From Corynebacterium sp. Marseille-P4321 (lineage in GTDB: Bacteria > Actinomycetota > Actinomycetes > Mycobacteriales > Mycobacteriaceae), in contig NZ_CAHJXO010000002.1 in assembly GCF_903645305.1 (NCBI RefSeq), positions 496,001-560,000 on the forward strand: 64,000 bases of DNA, given 5' to 3'. Position 1 is the stretch's first letter. Every line of letters starts with the position of its first letter. The notes under the pieces are model-generated. The model saw only the letters and a program-made list of their open reading frames with translations. It was not told the origin of the DNA and ran no database searches. This document shows, piece after piece, positions 1-8,803 of this stretch. Made by a program: the position numbers and the translations under genes.

Positions 1-404
1 CGCATCCTCGGATCTTGGCGCAGTGCCGCGATGGAAAGCGGAACCTTCATGGTGGAAAACGCGGGCTCCGGCCGGTTATCGCCCGCGGTGAAGCCGCCCA
101 CCGACACCGCGGCACGGCCACCGTGGCGCGCCACTACGTCGTTGACAAGACGGTCGAGCTCTGCCTGCACGTTCACCCGCGGCGGCGGGGCGGGCTTCGG
201 GGTGGTCAGCGGCAAGGGCAAGTGGATGACACGCTGCACCTGCGGGGGCAGTTGCTTGTACGTGTTCACCAGCGCAGGCCCGACCACCGGGATCTGATCG
301 ATCGCGGTAATCGGCGGCGGCGGTGGTGGCAAGGCGGGCAGTGCGGGACCTGAGGGCAAAACGATGCCCGCTGCCAAAGCAGCGGCGGCAAGCTTGGACG
401 ACAC
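1..404 (-). CDS. Secreted serine hydrolase (beta-lactamase/PBP-like), 3' end beyond window
   Basis: Reading leftward from a GTG at 404 (an in-frame TAG lies six codons upstream, so the start is well bounded), the protein opens with a short Ala-rich signal-like segment, then a proline-rich stretch (about residues 20-32 and 65-76), then a globular region. It contains FSTMK, a Ser-x-x-Lys motif at S117/K120 preceded by GGFTAGD, as found in class A beta-lactamase-like and penicillin-binding serine hydrolases. The gene runs off the left edge, so the SxN and KTG motifs cannot be checked. It lies downstream of purH on the same strand. Envelope hydrolase is a family inference; the substrate is unknown. 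Confidence 0.65.
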   Translation of the reverse strand, partial: MSSKLAAAALAAGIVLPSGPALPALPPPPPPITAIDQIPVVGPALVNTYKQLPPQVQRVIHLPLPLTTPKPAPPPRVNVQAELDRLVNDVVARHGGRAAVSVGGFTAGDNRPEPAFSTMKVPLSIAALRQDPRM

Positions 405-445
405 GGGAAACTGGACTTTCTACGAGGGCCGAAGCGCGTGTTCAA

Positions 446-1987
446 TTAGTGGGCGAAGTGGCGAGTGCCGGTGAGGTACATCGTCACGCCGGCTTCCTTC
501 GCGGCGGCGATGACTTCTTCGTCGCGGATCGAGCCGCCCGGCTGCACAACCGCCTTCACGCCCGCATCCGCAAGAAGCTGGAAGCCGTCGGCGAACGGGA
601 AGAACGCGTCGGATGCCGCAACGGCACCGTTGGTGCGGTTGCGCCCCTCGTCCAACGTGTTGGCGCGGTCCACAGCCAACTTCGCGGAGTCCACGCGGTT
701 GACCTGGCCCATGCCGATACCCACGGATGCCCCGTCGGCTGCGATCAGGATGGCGTTGGACTTCACGCAGCGCACGGAGCGCCAGGCGAACTCGAGGTCT
801 GACAACGTCGCCTCGTCCGCCGCGTCGCCAGCAACAAGATCCCAGTTGTCCACCGCGTCGCCATCAGCCTGGAAGGTGTCGCGCTCCTGCACCAGCCAGC
901 CGCCGGAGATCTGCTTGCGCTCTTCTTCCTGCTGCTTCGGGTCCACCTCGAGGATGCGCAAGTTCTTCTTCGTCTGCAGCAACTCGAGTGCATCAGCGGC
1001 GTACGACGGCGCGATGACCACCTCGGTGAAGATCGGCTTGATCTGCTCTGCCAGCTCCAGCGTCACCTCGCGGTTGGAAGCGATCACGCCGCCGTAGGCG
1101 GACACCGGGTCACATGCGTGCGCCTTGCGGTGCGCGTCCGCAATCGACTCGTCCGACACAGCCACACCGCACGGGTTGGCGTGCTTGATGATGGCCACGC
1201 AGGGACGCTCGTGGTCGTACGCAGCGCGCCACGCCGCATCCGCGTCCTGGTAGTTGTTGTAGCTCATCTCCTTGCCGCCGTGCTGGACCGCGGCTGCCAG
1301 ACCCCATCCCTCGCTTTCCAGGCGGGCCGGCTGGTGCGGGTTCTCGCCGTAGCGCAGCTCCTTCGACCCGGCTGCGCCTGCACCACTGGCCGCCAGCTGC
1401 GAGCCAAGCCAGGACGACACGGCCGCGTCGTACTGCGCGGTGTGGGTGAACGCTTCAAGTGCGAGCTGCTTGCGCTGGTCGATAGAGAACCCGCCGTGGT
1501 TCACAGCGTCGATCACCGCGCCGTAGCGCTCTGGCGACGTCACGACAGCGACGGACGGGTGGTTCTTCGCGGCGGCGCGCACCATCGACGGGCCGCCGAT
1601 GTCGATCTGCTCGACGCATTCGTCGTAATCCGCGCCCGAGGCCACAGTTTCCTCGAACGGGTACAGGTTGACCACCACGAGCTCGAACGGTGCGATCCCC
1701 AGCTCCTCCAGCTGTTGGGCGTGGTCTTCCTTACGCAGATCCGCGAGGATGCCGGAGTGCACACGCGGGTGCAGCGTTTTCACACGGCCGTCGAGCACCT
1801 CCGGGAAGCCAGTCAACTCAGCGACCTCGGTGACCTCCACGCCAGCGTCGGCAATGCGCTTTGCAGTAGAGCCGGTGGAGACGATCTCCACCCCAGCAGC
1901 GCCGAACGCCTGAGCGAGATCCTCCAAGCCGGTCTTGTCGTAAACGCTGATCAGGGCGCGTTTGATTTCCCGCTTATTGTCCGACAT
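446..1987 (-). CDS. purH: Bifunctional AICAR formyltransferase / IMP cyclohydrolase PurH
   Basis: Catalyses the last two steps of de novo purine synthesis, AICAR to FAICAR to IMP, in the cytosol. The 513-aa product starts [15 protein letters not shown], with an N-terminal MGS-like cyclohydrolase domain (about residues 8-140, including [10 protein letters not shown] and [15 protein letters not shown]) followed by the formyltransferase domain with YGENPHQ, the KHANPCG catalytic segment and a C-terminal [12 protein letters not shown]. Upstream in-frame codons exist but the ATG at 1987 fits the family. The start overlaps the 3' end of purN by 14 bp, which indicates a co-transcribed and probably translationally coupled PerM-like/purN/purH operon. 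Confidence 0.97.
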   Translation of the reverse strand: MSDNKREIKRALISVYDKTGLEDLAQAFGAAGVEIVSTGSTAKRIADAGVEVTEVAELTGFPEVLDGRVKTLHPRVHSGILADLRKEDHAQQLEELGIAPFELVVVNLYPFEETVASGADYDECVEQIDIGGPSMVRAAAKNHPSVAVVTSPERYGAVIDAVNHGGFSIDQRKQLALEAFTHTAQYDAAVSSWLGSQLAASGAGAAGSKELRYGENPHQPARLESEGWGLAAAVQHGGKEMSYNNYQDADAAWRAAYDHERPCVAIIKHANPCGVAVSDESIADAHRKAHACDPVSAYGGVIASNREVTLELAEQIKPIFTEVVIAPSYAADALELLQTKKNLRILEVDPKQQEEERKQISGGWLVQERDTFQADGDAVDNWDLVAGDAADEATLSDLEFAWRSVRCVKSNAILIAADGASVGIGMGQVNRVDSAKLAVDRANTLDEGRNRTNGAVAASDAFFPFADGFQLLADAGVKAVVQPGGSIRDEEVIAAAKEAGVTMYLTGTRHFAH

Positions 1988-2582
1988 TGAATTTCGCCTT
2001 CCCGTCCTCAATGGAAATGTTCTCCAGCAGCTCGACCAACTGCTCACGCTCGGCCTGCTTGATGCGCTCGTGGAGCGAAATCTTGGTATCGCCCTCCTCA
2101 ACCTCCACCGCACGCTGGGCGATGATCCGGCCGGTGTCCATGCCCTTATCCACGTAGTGCACAGTGCACCCAGTGACCTTCACGCCGTAATCCAGCGCAT
2201 CTTTGACGGCAGTAGCGCCGGGGAACGCCGGCAGAAGCGACGGGTGCGTGTTGATCGTGCGTCCCTCGAACTGCTGCAGGAACGGCTCTCCGAGAATGCG
2301 CATGAAGCCAGCGGATACAACCACGTCTGGCTCCACCGCCGCCACCGCGGCGGTCAGCTTTTCGTTCCACGCGTTGCGGTTTTTCTCCATCGGAACGATT
2401 GCGGTGCGAATACCAGCATTCTTCGCGCGCTGCACACCCGGGCAGATTTGATCCGCCACCACGATGTCCACGCGGTAGAGGTCACGTTGATTGTCGAGAA
2501 TCGACTTCAACAACGTCCCCGTGCCGGAGACGAGCACGGCCAACGATTTAGCAGAATCACTCACGGCCCACAGTGTAATCAC
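1974..2582 (-). CDS. purN: Phosphoribosylglycinamide formyltransferase PurN
   Basis: Transfers the formyl group from 10-formyl-THF to GAR in purine synthesis. The family signature is clear: [12 protein letters not shown] near the N terminus, the Asn-His pair in [13 protein letters not shown] and the downstream Asp in [10 protein letters not shown]. About 200 aa is the normal length. The GTG at 2582 overlaps the stop of the preceding membrane-protein gene in a GTGA arrangement, suggesting coupling; a second GTG at 2564 would give a product starting [13 protein letters not shown] and is also plausible. No strong Shine-Dalgarno separates the two choices. It precedes purH, as in mycobacteria. Confidence 0.95.
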   Translation of the reverse strand: MITLWAVSDSAKSLAVLVSGTGTLLKSILDNQRDLYRVDIVVADQICPGVQRAKNAGIRTAIVPMEKNRNAWNEKLTAAVAAVEPDVVVSAGFMRILGEPFLQQFEGRTINTHPSLLPAFPGATAVKDALDYGVKVTGCTVHYVDKGMDTGRIIAQRAVEVEEGDTKISLHERIKQAEREQLVELLENISIEDGKAKFNVGQ

Positions 2583-3814
2583 GCGTCGCGAGAATGTGCG
2601 CGTTGCCTAACCTTTGCCACCACCCGCACGATCACCCCGGCCACTGCCACCCACACGAACGCTAGCAAAGCCAGGGTCCATGGGTTCGCACCCACCAGCC
2701 CGTAAGCGCCCGCAACACCGGTGGTAAATACGCCACCGACCGCGCCGAGGAGAGCCGCCCATGTGGCCGCCTCCGCGATGCCGGTATACGTCAGCTCGCG
2801 CGAGACGAACCCGTGCAGCAGCACCGCCGCGGGCACAATCAAGAGCACCGGCGCCCAGGCGGGCATCTCTGACGGAATGGCGGCGAAAAGCGGAAGCGGC
2901 GGCAGGACCACGTTGCCTGTATTGAACAGGCTCACCGTGTCTCCCCCGTACTCGAACGATCCACCGAGCAGCACGGCGAGCGTGGCGATTGCCGCGTTGG
3001 GCAGGTAGAGAACGCACAACAGCACTAGCACGGCCCCGCCAGCGAAGCCCAGGTTGGGGAACTGAGAGACGAGCTCGCCGACGCGCGCGTACCCGAAGGC
3101 GAGCGCCACAAGAAACACGGCACAAGCGGCGAGCACGAGGCGGCCGCATAAGCTGCCAGCTGCAACGCCTGCGTCCACGGCCTCGGTCGGAATGCCCGCT
3201 CTGCGCGCGAGCGCGTGCCACAGCACTTTCCGAATACCCAGGATGAAACCGATGAGGTGCACCAGCACCGGGTACGCCAGCGCGGCCCCTACAGGCGGGG
3301 TTTCCACGGGGAACACCATTGAGGCGTCATGCACCATAAACAAGGCGACGGCGCTGAGTGTGAGCGAAAACGCCACCGTAAGCCCTAGCAGCGTGCACAG
3401 ATCCAGAATGCTTACGCGCCCGGCAGTTGCGGCCCGCACTCGTGCGGCTATAAACGCCGCGACTCCAACCGCGGGAAGTGCGGGCATGGCGGTAAGCAAG
3501 ACACCGTCGATAGCAATAGGCGCCCCATGCAGCGCAAACCAGGACTCCCCGATCGCTGCGGGCAGGTAAGCGAGGCGCCATCCGCCGATAAGGGTTACGG
3601 CGAAGCACAAAGCCACGACACCGAGCACCAGTGCCAAATTCGGCGCAGCAATGTACGGCAGGTAATAACGCAGCCGCTCGCGGGACGTTTCAGGGGCGGG
3701 CTTCGGCTCCTGGCTGCGCGCACTTCGGGTAAACGTCGTCTTCGTTACGTCGCGTCGACGCTCTCGCCTACTACCCTTCGGCGAGACTGGCCTCGGTTGT
3801 GGTGTGGTGCTCAT
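2579..3814 (-). CDS. DUF6350-family integral membrane protein (PerM-like)
   Basis: A 411-aa protein with a basic, Arg-rich cytoplasmic N terminus (about residues 1-45, SPKGSRRERRRDVTK) and then many hydrophobic segments, for example LALVLGVVALCFAVTLIGG and AVLVLLCVLYLPNAAIATLAVLL. No enzymatic motif is visible. Position directly upstream of purN-purH matches Mycobacterium tuberculosis Rv0955 (PerM), a membrane protein implicated in cell division, so orthology is inferred from synteny and topology rather than close sequence recognition. Its stop overlaps the purN start. The molecular role in corynebacteria is not established from this sequence. Confidence 0.8.
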   Translation of the reverse strand: MSTTPQPRPVSPKGSRRERRRDVTKTTFTRSARSQEPKPAPETSRERLRYYLPYIAAPNLALVLGVVALCFAVTLIGGWRLAYLPAAIGESWFALHGAPIAIDGVLLTAMPALPAVGVAAFIAARVRAATAGRVSILDLCTLLGLTVAFSLTLSAVALFMVHDASMVFPVETPPVGAALAYPVLVHLIGFILGIRKVLWHALARRAGIPTEAVDAGVAAGSLCGRLVLAACAVFLVALAFGYARVGELVSQFPNLGFAGGAVLVLLCVLYLPNAAIATLAVLLGGSFEYGGDTVSLFNTGNVVLPPLPLFAAIPSEMPAWAPVLLIVPAAVLLHGFVSRELTYTGIAEAATWAALLGAVGGVFTTGVAGAYGLVGANPWTLALLAFVWVAVAGVIVRVVAKVRQRAHSRDA

Positions 3815-4110
3815 CGTGCAATAACTCTGCCACCATTACGCGCGCCCCAGCGCAATGACACCCAGCGCTCGGCCCGGGGGCCTGGGAGGCATGAAAAGCA
3901 GCCAGTGTGACCTACGGCGCGGCTTAGTTTATATCGAGGTCAGCGGTGTAACATTCAGGCGATTGCGAGCGATTAAGAGAAAATTCAGTTTCGCGCTTGC
4001 CCTGTTGAAACCGATTCGTTACAGTTACCACTCGTAGATAACAGGAAGGTCACAAAACTGCGCCCGACCGGGATGCGGCACCGACCAACGGACGATCTCA
4101 AAGAGGGCTG
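3815..4110. promoter_or_regulatory. Divergent intergenic region upstream of the first M23 peptidase
   Basis: About 300 bp without a gene between the divergent PerM-like and M23 genes. Near 4018-4029 there is a directly repeated GTTACAGTTACC, and GTAACA occurs near 3948. Corynebacterial M23/Rpf genes are known targets of the MtrAB system, whose sites resemble repeated GTAAC-like octamers, so an MtrA-type site is possible but unproven. An AGAGGG element just before 4111 can serve as ribosome binding site. I saw no convincing riboswitch fold. Confidence 0.3.
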
Positions 4111-4833
4111 ATGTTCAACTCCACGAAGCAGGGTGGCAAGCACCGCAAGCAGACCCCGAACAAGGGCCGCGTTGCCGCCGTCGCAGTTGCCACCGGCGCC
4201 GTCTCGACCGCAGGTTTCTCCGGCTTCGCCGCTGGCGCACTGACCTCGGATAAGGAAGACATCGAGCTGGCCGCCAAGTCGGACGTCCTCGCACCACAGC
4301 AGGGCGAGGGCACGGACGCGGCCGAGGAGACTCCGCAGATCCTGGCAATCGCGGAGTACAAGCCGGTAGCCAACCTGGCTGAGCAGTTGGACAAGGCCGT
4401 GCAGCACTCCGACGAGGTCGCACGCCTGGACGAGGCAGCTCGCGCTCCCCTATCCACCCGCCCGGCAGACGGCGCCTACACCTCCGGTTTCGGCATGCGC
4501 TGGGGCTCAATGCACAACGGCATTGACATCGCCAACGTACCGGGCACCCCGATCCGCGCGGTGACCGACGGCACCGTGATCGATTCTGGCCCGGCCCAGG
4601 GTTACGGCCAGTGGATCCGCATCCTCCACGGCGACGGCTCCATCTCTGTGTACGGCCACATGCAGTCCCTCTACGTCGCAGTCGGCGAGACCGTGCAGGC
4701 TGGCCAGACCATCGCCGGCATGGGCAGCCTGGGCTTCTCCACCGGCTCGCACCTCCACTTTGAGATTTGGCCCGACGGCGCAAACCCGGTCGACCCGGAG
4801 CCGTGGCTCGCGGCCCGCGGCATCATCCTCTAA
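4111..4833 (+). CDS. M23-family metallopeptidase (peptidoglycan hydrolase), copy 1
   Basis: A 240-aa exported zinc endopeptidase that probably cleaves peptidoglycan cross-bridges. Residues 1-20 are very basic (FNSTKQGGKHRKQ), followed by a hydrophobic signal/anchor segment (about 20-44). The C-terminal LytM domain carries the zinc ligands and catalytic histidines: H135 and D139 in HNGID, H183 in YGHM, and H214/H216 in SHLHFE. The linker (45-115) is acidic and may be helical. A second M23 gene follows 334 bp downstream with the same domain layout but a different N terminus. A strong terminator follows. It could be a MepA-like enzyme; the specific bond cut is unknown. Confidence 0.9.
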   Translation: MFNSTKQGGKHRKQTPNKGRVAAVAVATGAVSTAGFSGFAAGALTSDKEDIELAAKSDVLAPQQGEGTDAAEETPQILAIAEYKPVANLAEQLDKAVQHSDEVARLDEAARAPLSTRPADGAYTSGFGMRWGSMHNGIDIANVPGTPIRAVTDGTVIDSGPAQGYGQWIRILHGDGSISVYGHMQSLYVAVGETVQAGQTIAGMGSLGFSTGSHLHFEIWPDGANPVDPEPWLAARGIIL

Positions 4834-4869
4834 GCCTTTCACCGCGCACTCAGCCCCGCGCAAGAATCA

Positions 4870-4893
4870 GGCCCCGCTTTGGCGGGGCCTTTT
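4870..4893 (+). terminator. Rho-independent terminator after M23 copy 1
   Basis: GGCCCCGC (4870-4877) pairs perfectly with GCGGGGCC (4882-4889) across a 4-nt loop, followed by TTTT. It separates the two M23 genes into different transcription units. Confidence 0.9.
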
Positions 4894-5166
4894 ACGTTGC
4901 CAACCCAGCCTTAGCTGTGCGACACGCCGATCGGGGGTAACGAAGTCCACCCCCGCACCAATTCCCAATTGTCACAATTTTCACATCCGTAACACGCCTA
5001 GTGAGCTGCCGTTTCTTTCCCACCCCGTCAAATTTTAGAACAAACGTGCACGTCACACCGTTGCTCGACCGGACTCGCGACGTTAAGTTTCTATGCTGTG
5101 CGCGCAGCTCACGCTGTGCCGATACACATGCAAAATATTTCCGTGTAGAGAAAGTTTTCCGCGTTT
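4894..5166 (+). promoter_or_regulatory. Intergenic leader of M23 copy 2
   Basis: AT-richer stretch with no gene. TATGCT at 5092-5097 and GATACA near 5122 are possible -10 elements, but no well-spaced -35 was found. GAGAAAG at about 5147-5153 is the nearest purine-rich element before the ATG at 5167. Confidence 0.3.
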
Positions 5167-5865
5167 ATGAACCGTCGCATGCTCTCCGGCATCCTGTCCG
5201 CCGGTGCCGCCGCAGCAGTCGCGCTCGCTCTCGTACCGGCTCCCGCCTCGGCCCTCACCCTCCACGTCGGCGGCGCCCCAGTTGCCAACAACGGCCAGGC
5301 GCTCAGCTCGCTTGTGAAGGCCGCCGACTCCATCGTGAGCAACGGCGCCACCATCACCGCGGGCGGCTACAAGATCGTCTACGACCCGCGCGCGCTGCAG
5401 GGCCCGCTTGCCGACGCATTCGCCCCGGCAACCGAAACCGACTGGGTGGCCACCCAGCGCGGCCGCACCGCCGATGGCCGCACGGTGGTGTTCCCCACCA
5501 CGGGCCGTTACACCTCCGGCTACGGCTCGCGTTGGGGCACGATCCACCGCGGCATCGACATCGCCAACGACCTGGGTACCCCGATCTACGCCGTGATGGA
5601 CGGCACCGTGATCAACGCGGGCCCCGCACAGGGCTTCGGCAACTGGGTGGTCATCAAGCACGACGGCGGCGAGGTGTCCGTCTACGGACACATGCGCTAC
5701 TACGACGTCCAGGTGGGCCAGCGCGTCAAGGCGGGCCAGAAAATCGCCTCCATCGGCAACGAGGGCCAGTCCACCGGCCCGCACCTGCACTTCGAAATCA
5801 AGCCGGACGGCGTCAACCACGCCGACCCGGAGGTGTGGTTCAAGCAGCAGGGCATCACCATTTAG
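5167..5865 (+). CDS. M23-family metallopeptidase (peptidoglycan hydrolase), copy 2
   Basis: A 232-aa secreted zinc peptidase. It has a classical signal peptide (MNRRMLSGILSAGAAAAV... with a likely ASA-L cleavage near residue 29), a roughly 80-residue unclassified region, and a C-terminal LytM domain with H127/D131 (HRGID), H175 (YGHM) and H206/H208 (PHLHFE). The catalytic domain closely parallels the upstream M23 gene (IDIAN, GTPI, DGTVI, GPAQG are shared), so the two look like tandem paralogues with divergent N-terminal parts: one basic and possibly anchored, one secreted. It is expected to act in the cell wall. It converges with pcrA across a short 10-bp repeat. Confidence 0.92.
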   Translation: MNRRMLSGILSAGAAAAVALALVPAPASALTLHVGGAPVANNGQALSSLVKAADSIVSNGATITAGGYKIVYDPRALQGPLADAFAPATETDWVATQRGRTADGRTVVFPTTGRYTSGYGSRWGTIHRGIDIANDLGTPIYAVMDGTVINAGPAQGFGNWVVIKHDGGEVSVYGHMRYYDVQVGQRVKAGQKIASIGNEGQSTGPHLHFEIKPDGVNHADPEVWFKQQGITI

Positions 5866-5870
5866 AAGCC

Positions 5871-5910
5871 GCTCGAGCCGGTTCGAGTCGGCCCGAGCCA
5901 ACTCGAGCCG
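5871..5910. repeat. Four imperfect 10-bp tandem repeats between M23 and pcrA stops
   Basis: Units GCTCGAGCCG, GTTCGAGTCG, GCCCGAGCCA and ACTCGAGCCG follow one another with no gap between the convergent stop codons. The CTCGAG cores are self-complementary, so the RNA could fold into hairpins and act as a bidirectional terminator, though no U-tract follows. Confidence 0.75.
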
Positions 5911-5912
5911 AC

Positions 5913-8246
5913 CTAGAGCTTCTCCATCGGCACGCCGCCGATCAGCATGAGGCGGACGGTGCCGGAGGAGCCAAAATCAATAGTCACGGTTTCGCGCACG
6001 CCAGAGCCCTCCACCGAGAGCACAGTCCCGAGCCCGTACTTCGCGTGATTCACCCGGTCGCCTGCAACCAGGTTGAGGTTCTTGTTCACCTTCACGCCAC
6101 CGGCGCCGCCGGAACCGCCGGCCCCGCGACGCGGGCGCGACGAACGGTTCGGCACCGGAGCCGGTGAACCCCACGCGTCGGAAGTAAAGGAGCGCTCCGG
6201 TTCCGTCCTGCGCCAGTCGACGAGGTCTTCCGGGACCTCTGCGAGGAAGCGGCTGGCAGGGTTGGTTACCGGGGAACCCCACGAAGACCGAAGCATGGCG
6301 CGCGTGAGGTAGAGCTGCTCGCGGGCGCGTGTAATGCCCACGTAGGCGAGGCGGCGCTCCTCCGCGAGTTCCGCCGGGTCCCCCAGTGCGCGCAGGTGCG
6401 GGAACTGCCCGTCCTCCCATCCGGTGACAAACACCACCGGGAACTCAAGCCCCTTCGCGGTGTGCAGCGTCATGAGCGTCACCACGCCCTGCTCATTGTC
6501 CGGAATCTGGTCGGCGTCGGCCACCAGCGAGACCTTCTCCAAGAACGCCTGGAGGGATCCCGGCGCGGGCTCGCCGTCCGACATCACCTCGTCCAGCTCG
6601 TCCTGCGTCATGTACGCCACCTGGTTGGCGGCCTCGGAGGAAAACTCGCGCGCCACCGAAACCAGCTCGTTCAAGTTGTCCAGGCGGGCACCGTCCTGCG
6701 GGTCGTTGGACGCCTCCAGCTCCGCGCGGTAGCCCGTCTCCTCCAACACCCGGGTGACCAGCTGCCCCAGATCCGGCATGCCTGTAACCTCGTTGCGCAT
6801 CGCGGGCATCTCCTCGCGCAGCCCCCGCATCATTTCCACGAAGCCGCGGATGGCATTGGTGGCGCGCGAGGCGAGCATGTCCACGTTGCCCTCGGCAGCG
6901 TCGATAAGCGCACGCCCAAAGCTCACATCGTGGTTGTCCGCGTGCAATGCAACCATCGCCTGGGCCTTATCCCCAATCGCGCGCTTCGGCACGTTCACAA
7001 TGCGCCGCAGGCTGACCGTGTCATCGGGGTTGTCCAGCACCTTGAGGTAGGCGACGATGTCGCGGATTTCGCGCCGCTCGTAGAAGCGCGTGCCGCCGAC
7101 CACCTTGTACGGGATGCCCGAGCGGATGAAGATGTCCTCCAGCGCGCGCGAGGAGTTGTTGGTGCGGTACATCACTGCGATGTCGGAGTACGGCACACCA
7201 CGGTCGGCGAGCTGGTCGATCTCGGCGGCGACGAAACGGGCCTCGTCGTGCTCGTTGTCCGCCACGTAGCCGACGATCTTCTCGCCCGAGCCGTGGTCCG
7301 TCCACAACTTCTTCGGCCGACGCCCCTGGTTCTGCGAGATCACGGCGTTCGCCGCGTTCAAAATGTTCTGCGTGGAGCGGTAGTTCTGCTCCAACATGAT
7401 GGTGGTCGCGTTCGGGTAGTCGCGCTCGAACTCCTCGATGTTGCGGATCGTCGCACCACGAAACGCATAAATGGACTGGTCCGAGTCGCCCACCACGGCA
7501 AGCTCCGGCGCGTCTGGCCCGTCGCCCACCAGGGTGTGGATGAGTTCGTACTGGGCGTGGTTGGTGTCCTGGTACTCGTCGACAAGCACATGCCTAAACC
7601 GCCGCCTGTAGTATTCCGTGACCTGCGGGTGCTCCTTGAATATGCGCACGACCTCGCCGATCAAATCGTCGAAGTCCAGCGAGTTCGCCTGGCGCAGGCG
7701 CCTCTGGTACTCCGCGTACACCTTCGCCACGGTGGTTTCGAACGGGTTGTGCGTCTTCTCCGCCTGCGCAAGCGCCGCCTCGGGCCCCACCAGCTCGTTT
7801 TTGTGGTTCGAGATCGCGTTCGCCAACGTGCGCGGGGTGAACTTCTTCAAATCCAGGCTGAAGTCCTTCGCGATCATGCCGAGCAACCTGCGCGAATCAT
7901 CCGCGTCATAGATGGTGAAGTTGGTGTTCAGCCCCGGGACGAGCTGCGCCTGCTGCCGCAGAATCCGCACGCACACCGAGTGGAACGTGGCCACCCACAT
8001 CCGCTCGGCCTCCGGCCCCACCAGCTCGCTCACGCGCTCCTTCATCTCGGCGGCGGCCTTGTTGGTAAAGGTGATAGCCAGAATCTGCCACGGCGCCACT
8101 CCCCTGTGCTGCAGCAGGTAGGCAATGCGGCGCGTGAGCACCGCGGTCTTGCCCGACCCGGCGCCAGCGACAATAAGCAGCGGGCTGCCCTCATGCGTCA
8201 CGGCGGCCTGCTGCTGCGGGTTGAGTCCCAGGGTCAGATCAGTCAT
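5913..8246 (-). CDS. pcrA: ATP-dependent DNA helicase PcrA/UvrD (SF1A)
   Basis: A 777-aa 3'-5' DNA helicase for repair, replication restart and removal of recombinases. Visible motifs include the Q-motif LNPQQQAAVTHEG, Walker A GAGSGKTAVLTRRIAYLL, the DEYQDTNHAQYE motif II, GDSDQSIYAFRGA motif III, motif IV LEQNYRS, motif V TLHTAKGLEFPVVFV and motif VI YVGITRAREQLYL. A conserved C-terminal KVNKNLNLVAGDRVNHAKYGLGTVLSVEG segment is a Tudor-like RNA-polymerase-binding tail typical of PcrA. The start is placed at MTDLTLGLN; the in-frame 40 codons upstream do not resemble the family. Chorismate mutase is divergently transcribed, as in other corynebacteria. Confidence 0.97.
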   Translation of the reverse strand: MTDLTLGLNPQQQAAVTHEGSPLLIVAGAGSGKTAVLTRRIAYLLQHRGVAPWQILAITFTNKAAAEMKERVSELVGPEAERMWVATFHSVCVRILRQQAQLVPGLNTNFTIYDADDSRRLLGMIAKDFSLDLKKFTPRTLANAISNHKNELVGPEAALAQAEKTHNPFETTVAKVYAEYQRRLRQANSLDFDDLIGEVVRIFKEHPQVTEYYRRRFRHVLVDEYQDTNHAQYELIHTLVGDGPDAPELAVVGDSDQSIYAFRGATIRNIEEFERDYPNATTIMLEQNYRSTQNILNAANAVISQNQGRRPKKLWTDHGSGEKIVGYVADNEHDEARFVAAEIDQLADRGVPYSDIAVMYRTNNSSRALEDIFIRSGIPYKVVGGTRFYERREIRDIVAYLKVLDNPDDTVSLRRIVNVPKRAIGDKAQAMVALHADNHDVSFGRALIDAAEGNVDMLASRATNAIRGFVEMMRGLREEMPAMRNEVTGMPDLGQLVTRVLEETGYRAELEASNDPQDGARLDNLNELVSVAREFSSEAANQVAYMTQDELDEVMSDGEPAPGSLQAFLEKVSLVADADQIPDNEQGVVTLMTLHTAKGLEFPVVFVTGWEDGQFPHLRALGDPAELAEERRLAYVGITRAREQLYLTRAMLRSSWGSPVTNPASRFLAEVPEDLVDWRRTEPERSFTSDAWGSPAPVPNRSSRPRRGAGGSGGAGGVKVNKNLNLVAGDRVNHAKYGLGTVLSVEGSGVRETVTIDFGSSGTVRLMLIGGVPMEKL

Positions 8247-8338
8247 GGGGGTCACTGTACCCACCGCCCCGACGCGCCCCGGTCGAGCATTCGAACATTT
8301 GCTTATCGACGAGCTGCCGCATGGCATAATCCCCTTCC

Positions 8339-8632
8339 ATGAGCGAGCTTGAAATCCGCATGCCAAGCGGTACCGAGGACCCGTTATCGGACGCGGAGAT
8401 TCAGCAGTACCGCAAAGAAATCGACCGGTTGGACCGCGTGATCTTGGACGCAGTGAAGCGCCGCAGCGAGATCTCGCAGGCCATCGGGAAAACCCGCATG
8501 GGCTCGGGCGGAACGCGCCTGGTGCACACGCGGGAAGTGGCCATTATCAACCAGTTCCGCGACGAACTCGGCGAAGAAGGCCCCGGGCTGGCCTCCATCC
8601 TGCTGCGGCTCGGCCGCGGAAAGCTGGGGTAA
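8339..8632 (+). CDS. Chorismate mutase (AroQ type)
   Basis: A 97-aa all-helical mutase converting chorismate to prephenate for Phe/Tyr synthesis. The family core is seen in YRKEIDRLDRVILDAVKRRSEISQAIGKTRMGSGG, with the Arg and Lys active-site positions of AroQ-delta/actinobacterial enzymes, and HTREVAIINQF. Short stand-alone actinobacterial mutases need DAHP synthase to become fully active, so this one is probably activated in trans. CATAAT lies 8 nt before the ATG at 8339, which suggests a leaderless or near-leaderless transcript. One copy of the dispersed 11-mer sits just upstream (8301-8311). Confidence 0.9.
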   Translation: MSELEIRMPSGTEDPLSDAEIQQYRKEIDRLDRVILDAVKRRSEISQAIGKTRMGSGGTRLVHTREVAIINQFRDELGEEGPGLASILLRLGRGKLG

Positions 8633-8671
8633 AGCGGCTGGGCGACGCTTCGTTCGGTCGGTTCTGAGCGC

Positions 8672-8762
8672 AAATGCCCGCCAAGAGATGCCCGCCAATC
8701 AAGTAAACCCGCTGTGCCTCCGTCTAGTTACTCGACTGACGGGAGTTTCTTGGCGGGCATTT
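8672..8762. repeat. Inverted repeat with 14-bp perfect arms and an internal direct repeat
   Basis: AAATGCCCGCCAAG (8672-8685) is perfectly inverted as CTTGGCGGGCATTT (8749-8762). The left arm core ATGCCCGCCAA is repeated at 8688-8698, so the motif occurs three times in 91 bp. It lies between the convergent chorismate mutase and MhuD-like genes. It could be a REP-like element or a long terminator stem. Confidence 0.85.
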
Positions 8763-8767
8763 AGCAC

Positions 8768-8789
8768 TCGGGGGCGAGCCCGCCCCCGA
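8768..8789. terminator. GC-rich hairpin between convergent genes
   Basis: TCGGGGGCG (8768-8776) pairs with CGCCCCCGA (8781-8789) over a 4-nt loop. No U-tract follows on either side, so termination is likely but not certain. Confidence 0.55.
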
Positions 8790-8803
8790 TTCGAGGTAGC
8801 GGA

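Noticed and set aside
3950..4110. c-di-AMP (ydaO-type) riboswitch before the M23 gene
   Set aside because: I could not find the conserved core segments or a consistent fold; the same applies to the rpf leader.
8301..8311. DnaA box or chromosome-polarity (KOPS-like) reading of the 11-mer
   Set aside because: The word differs from TTATCCACA, and copies show no strand bias in this window, unlike polarity signals.
6396..8342. Long plus-strand reading frame opposite pcrA
   Set aside because: It mirrors a very well supported helicase; His/Arg/Val-rich composition is typical of GC-rich antisense frames.
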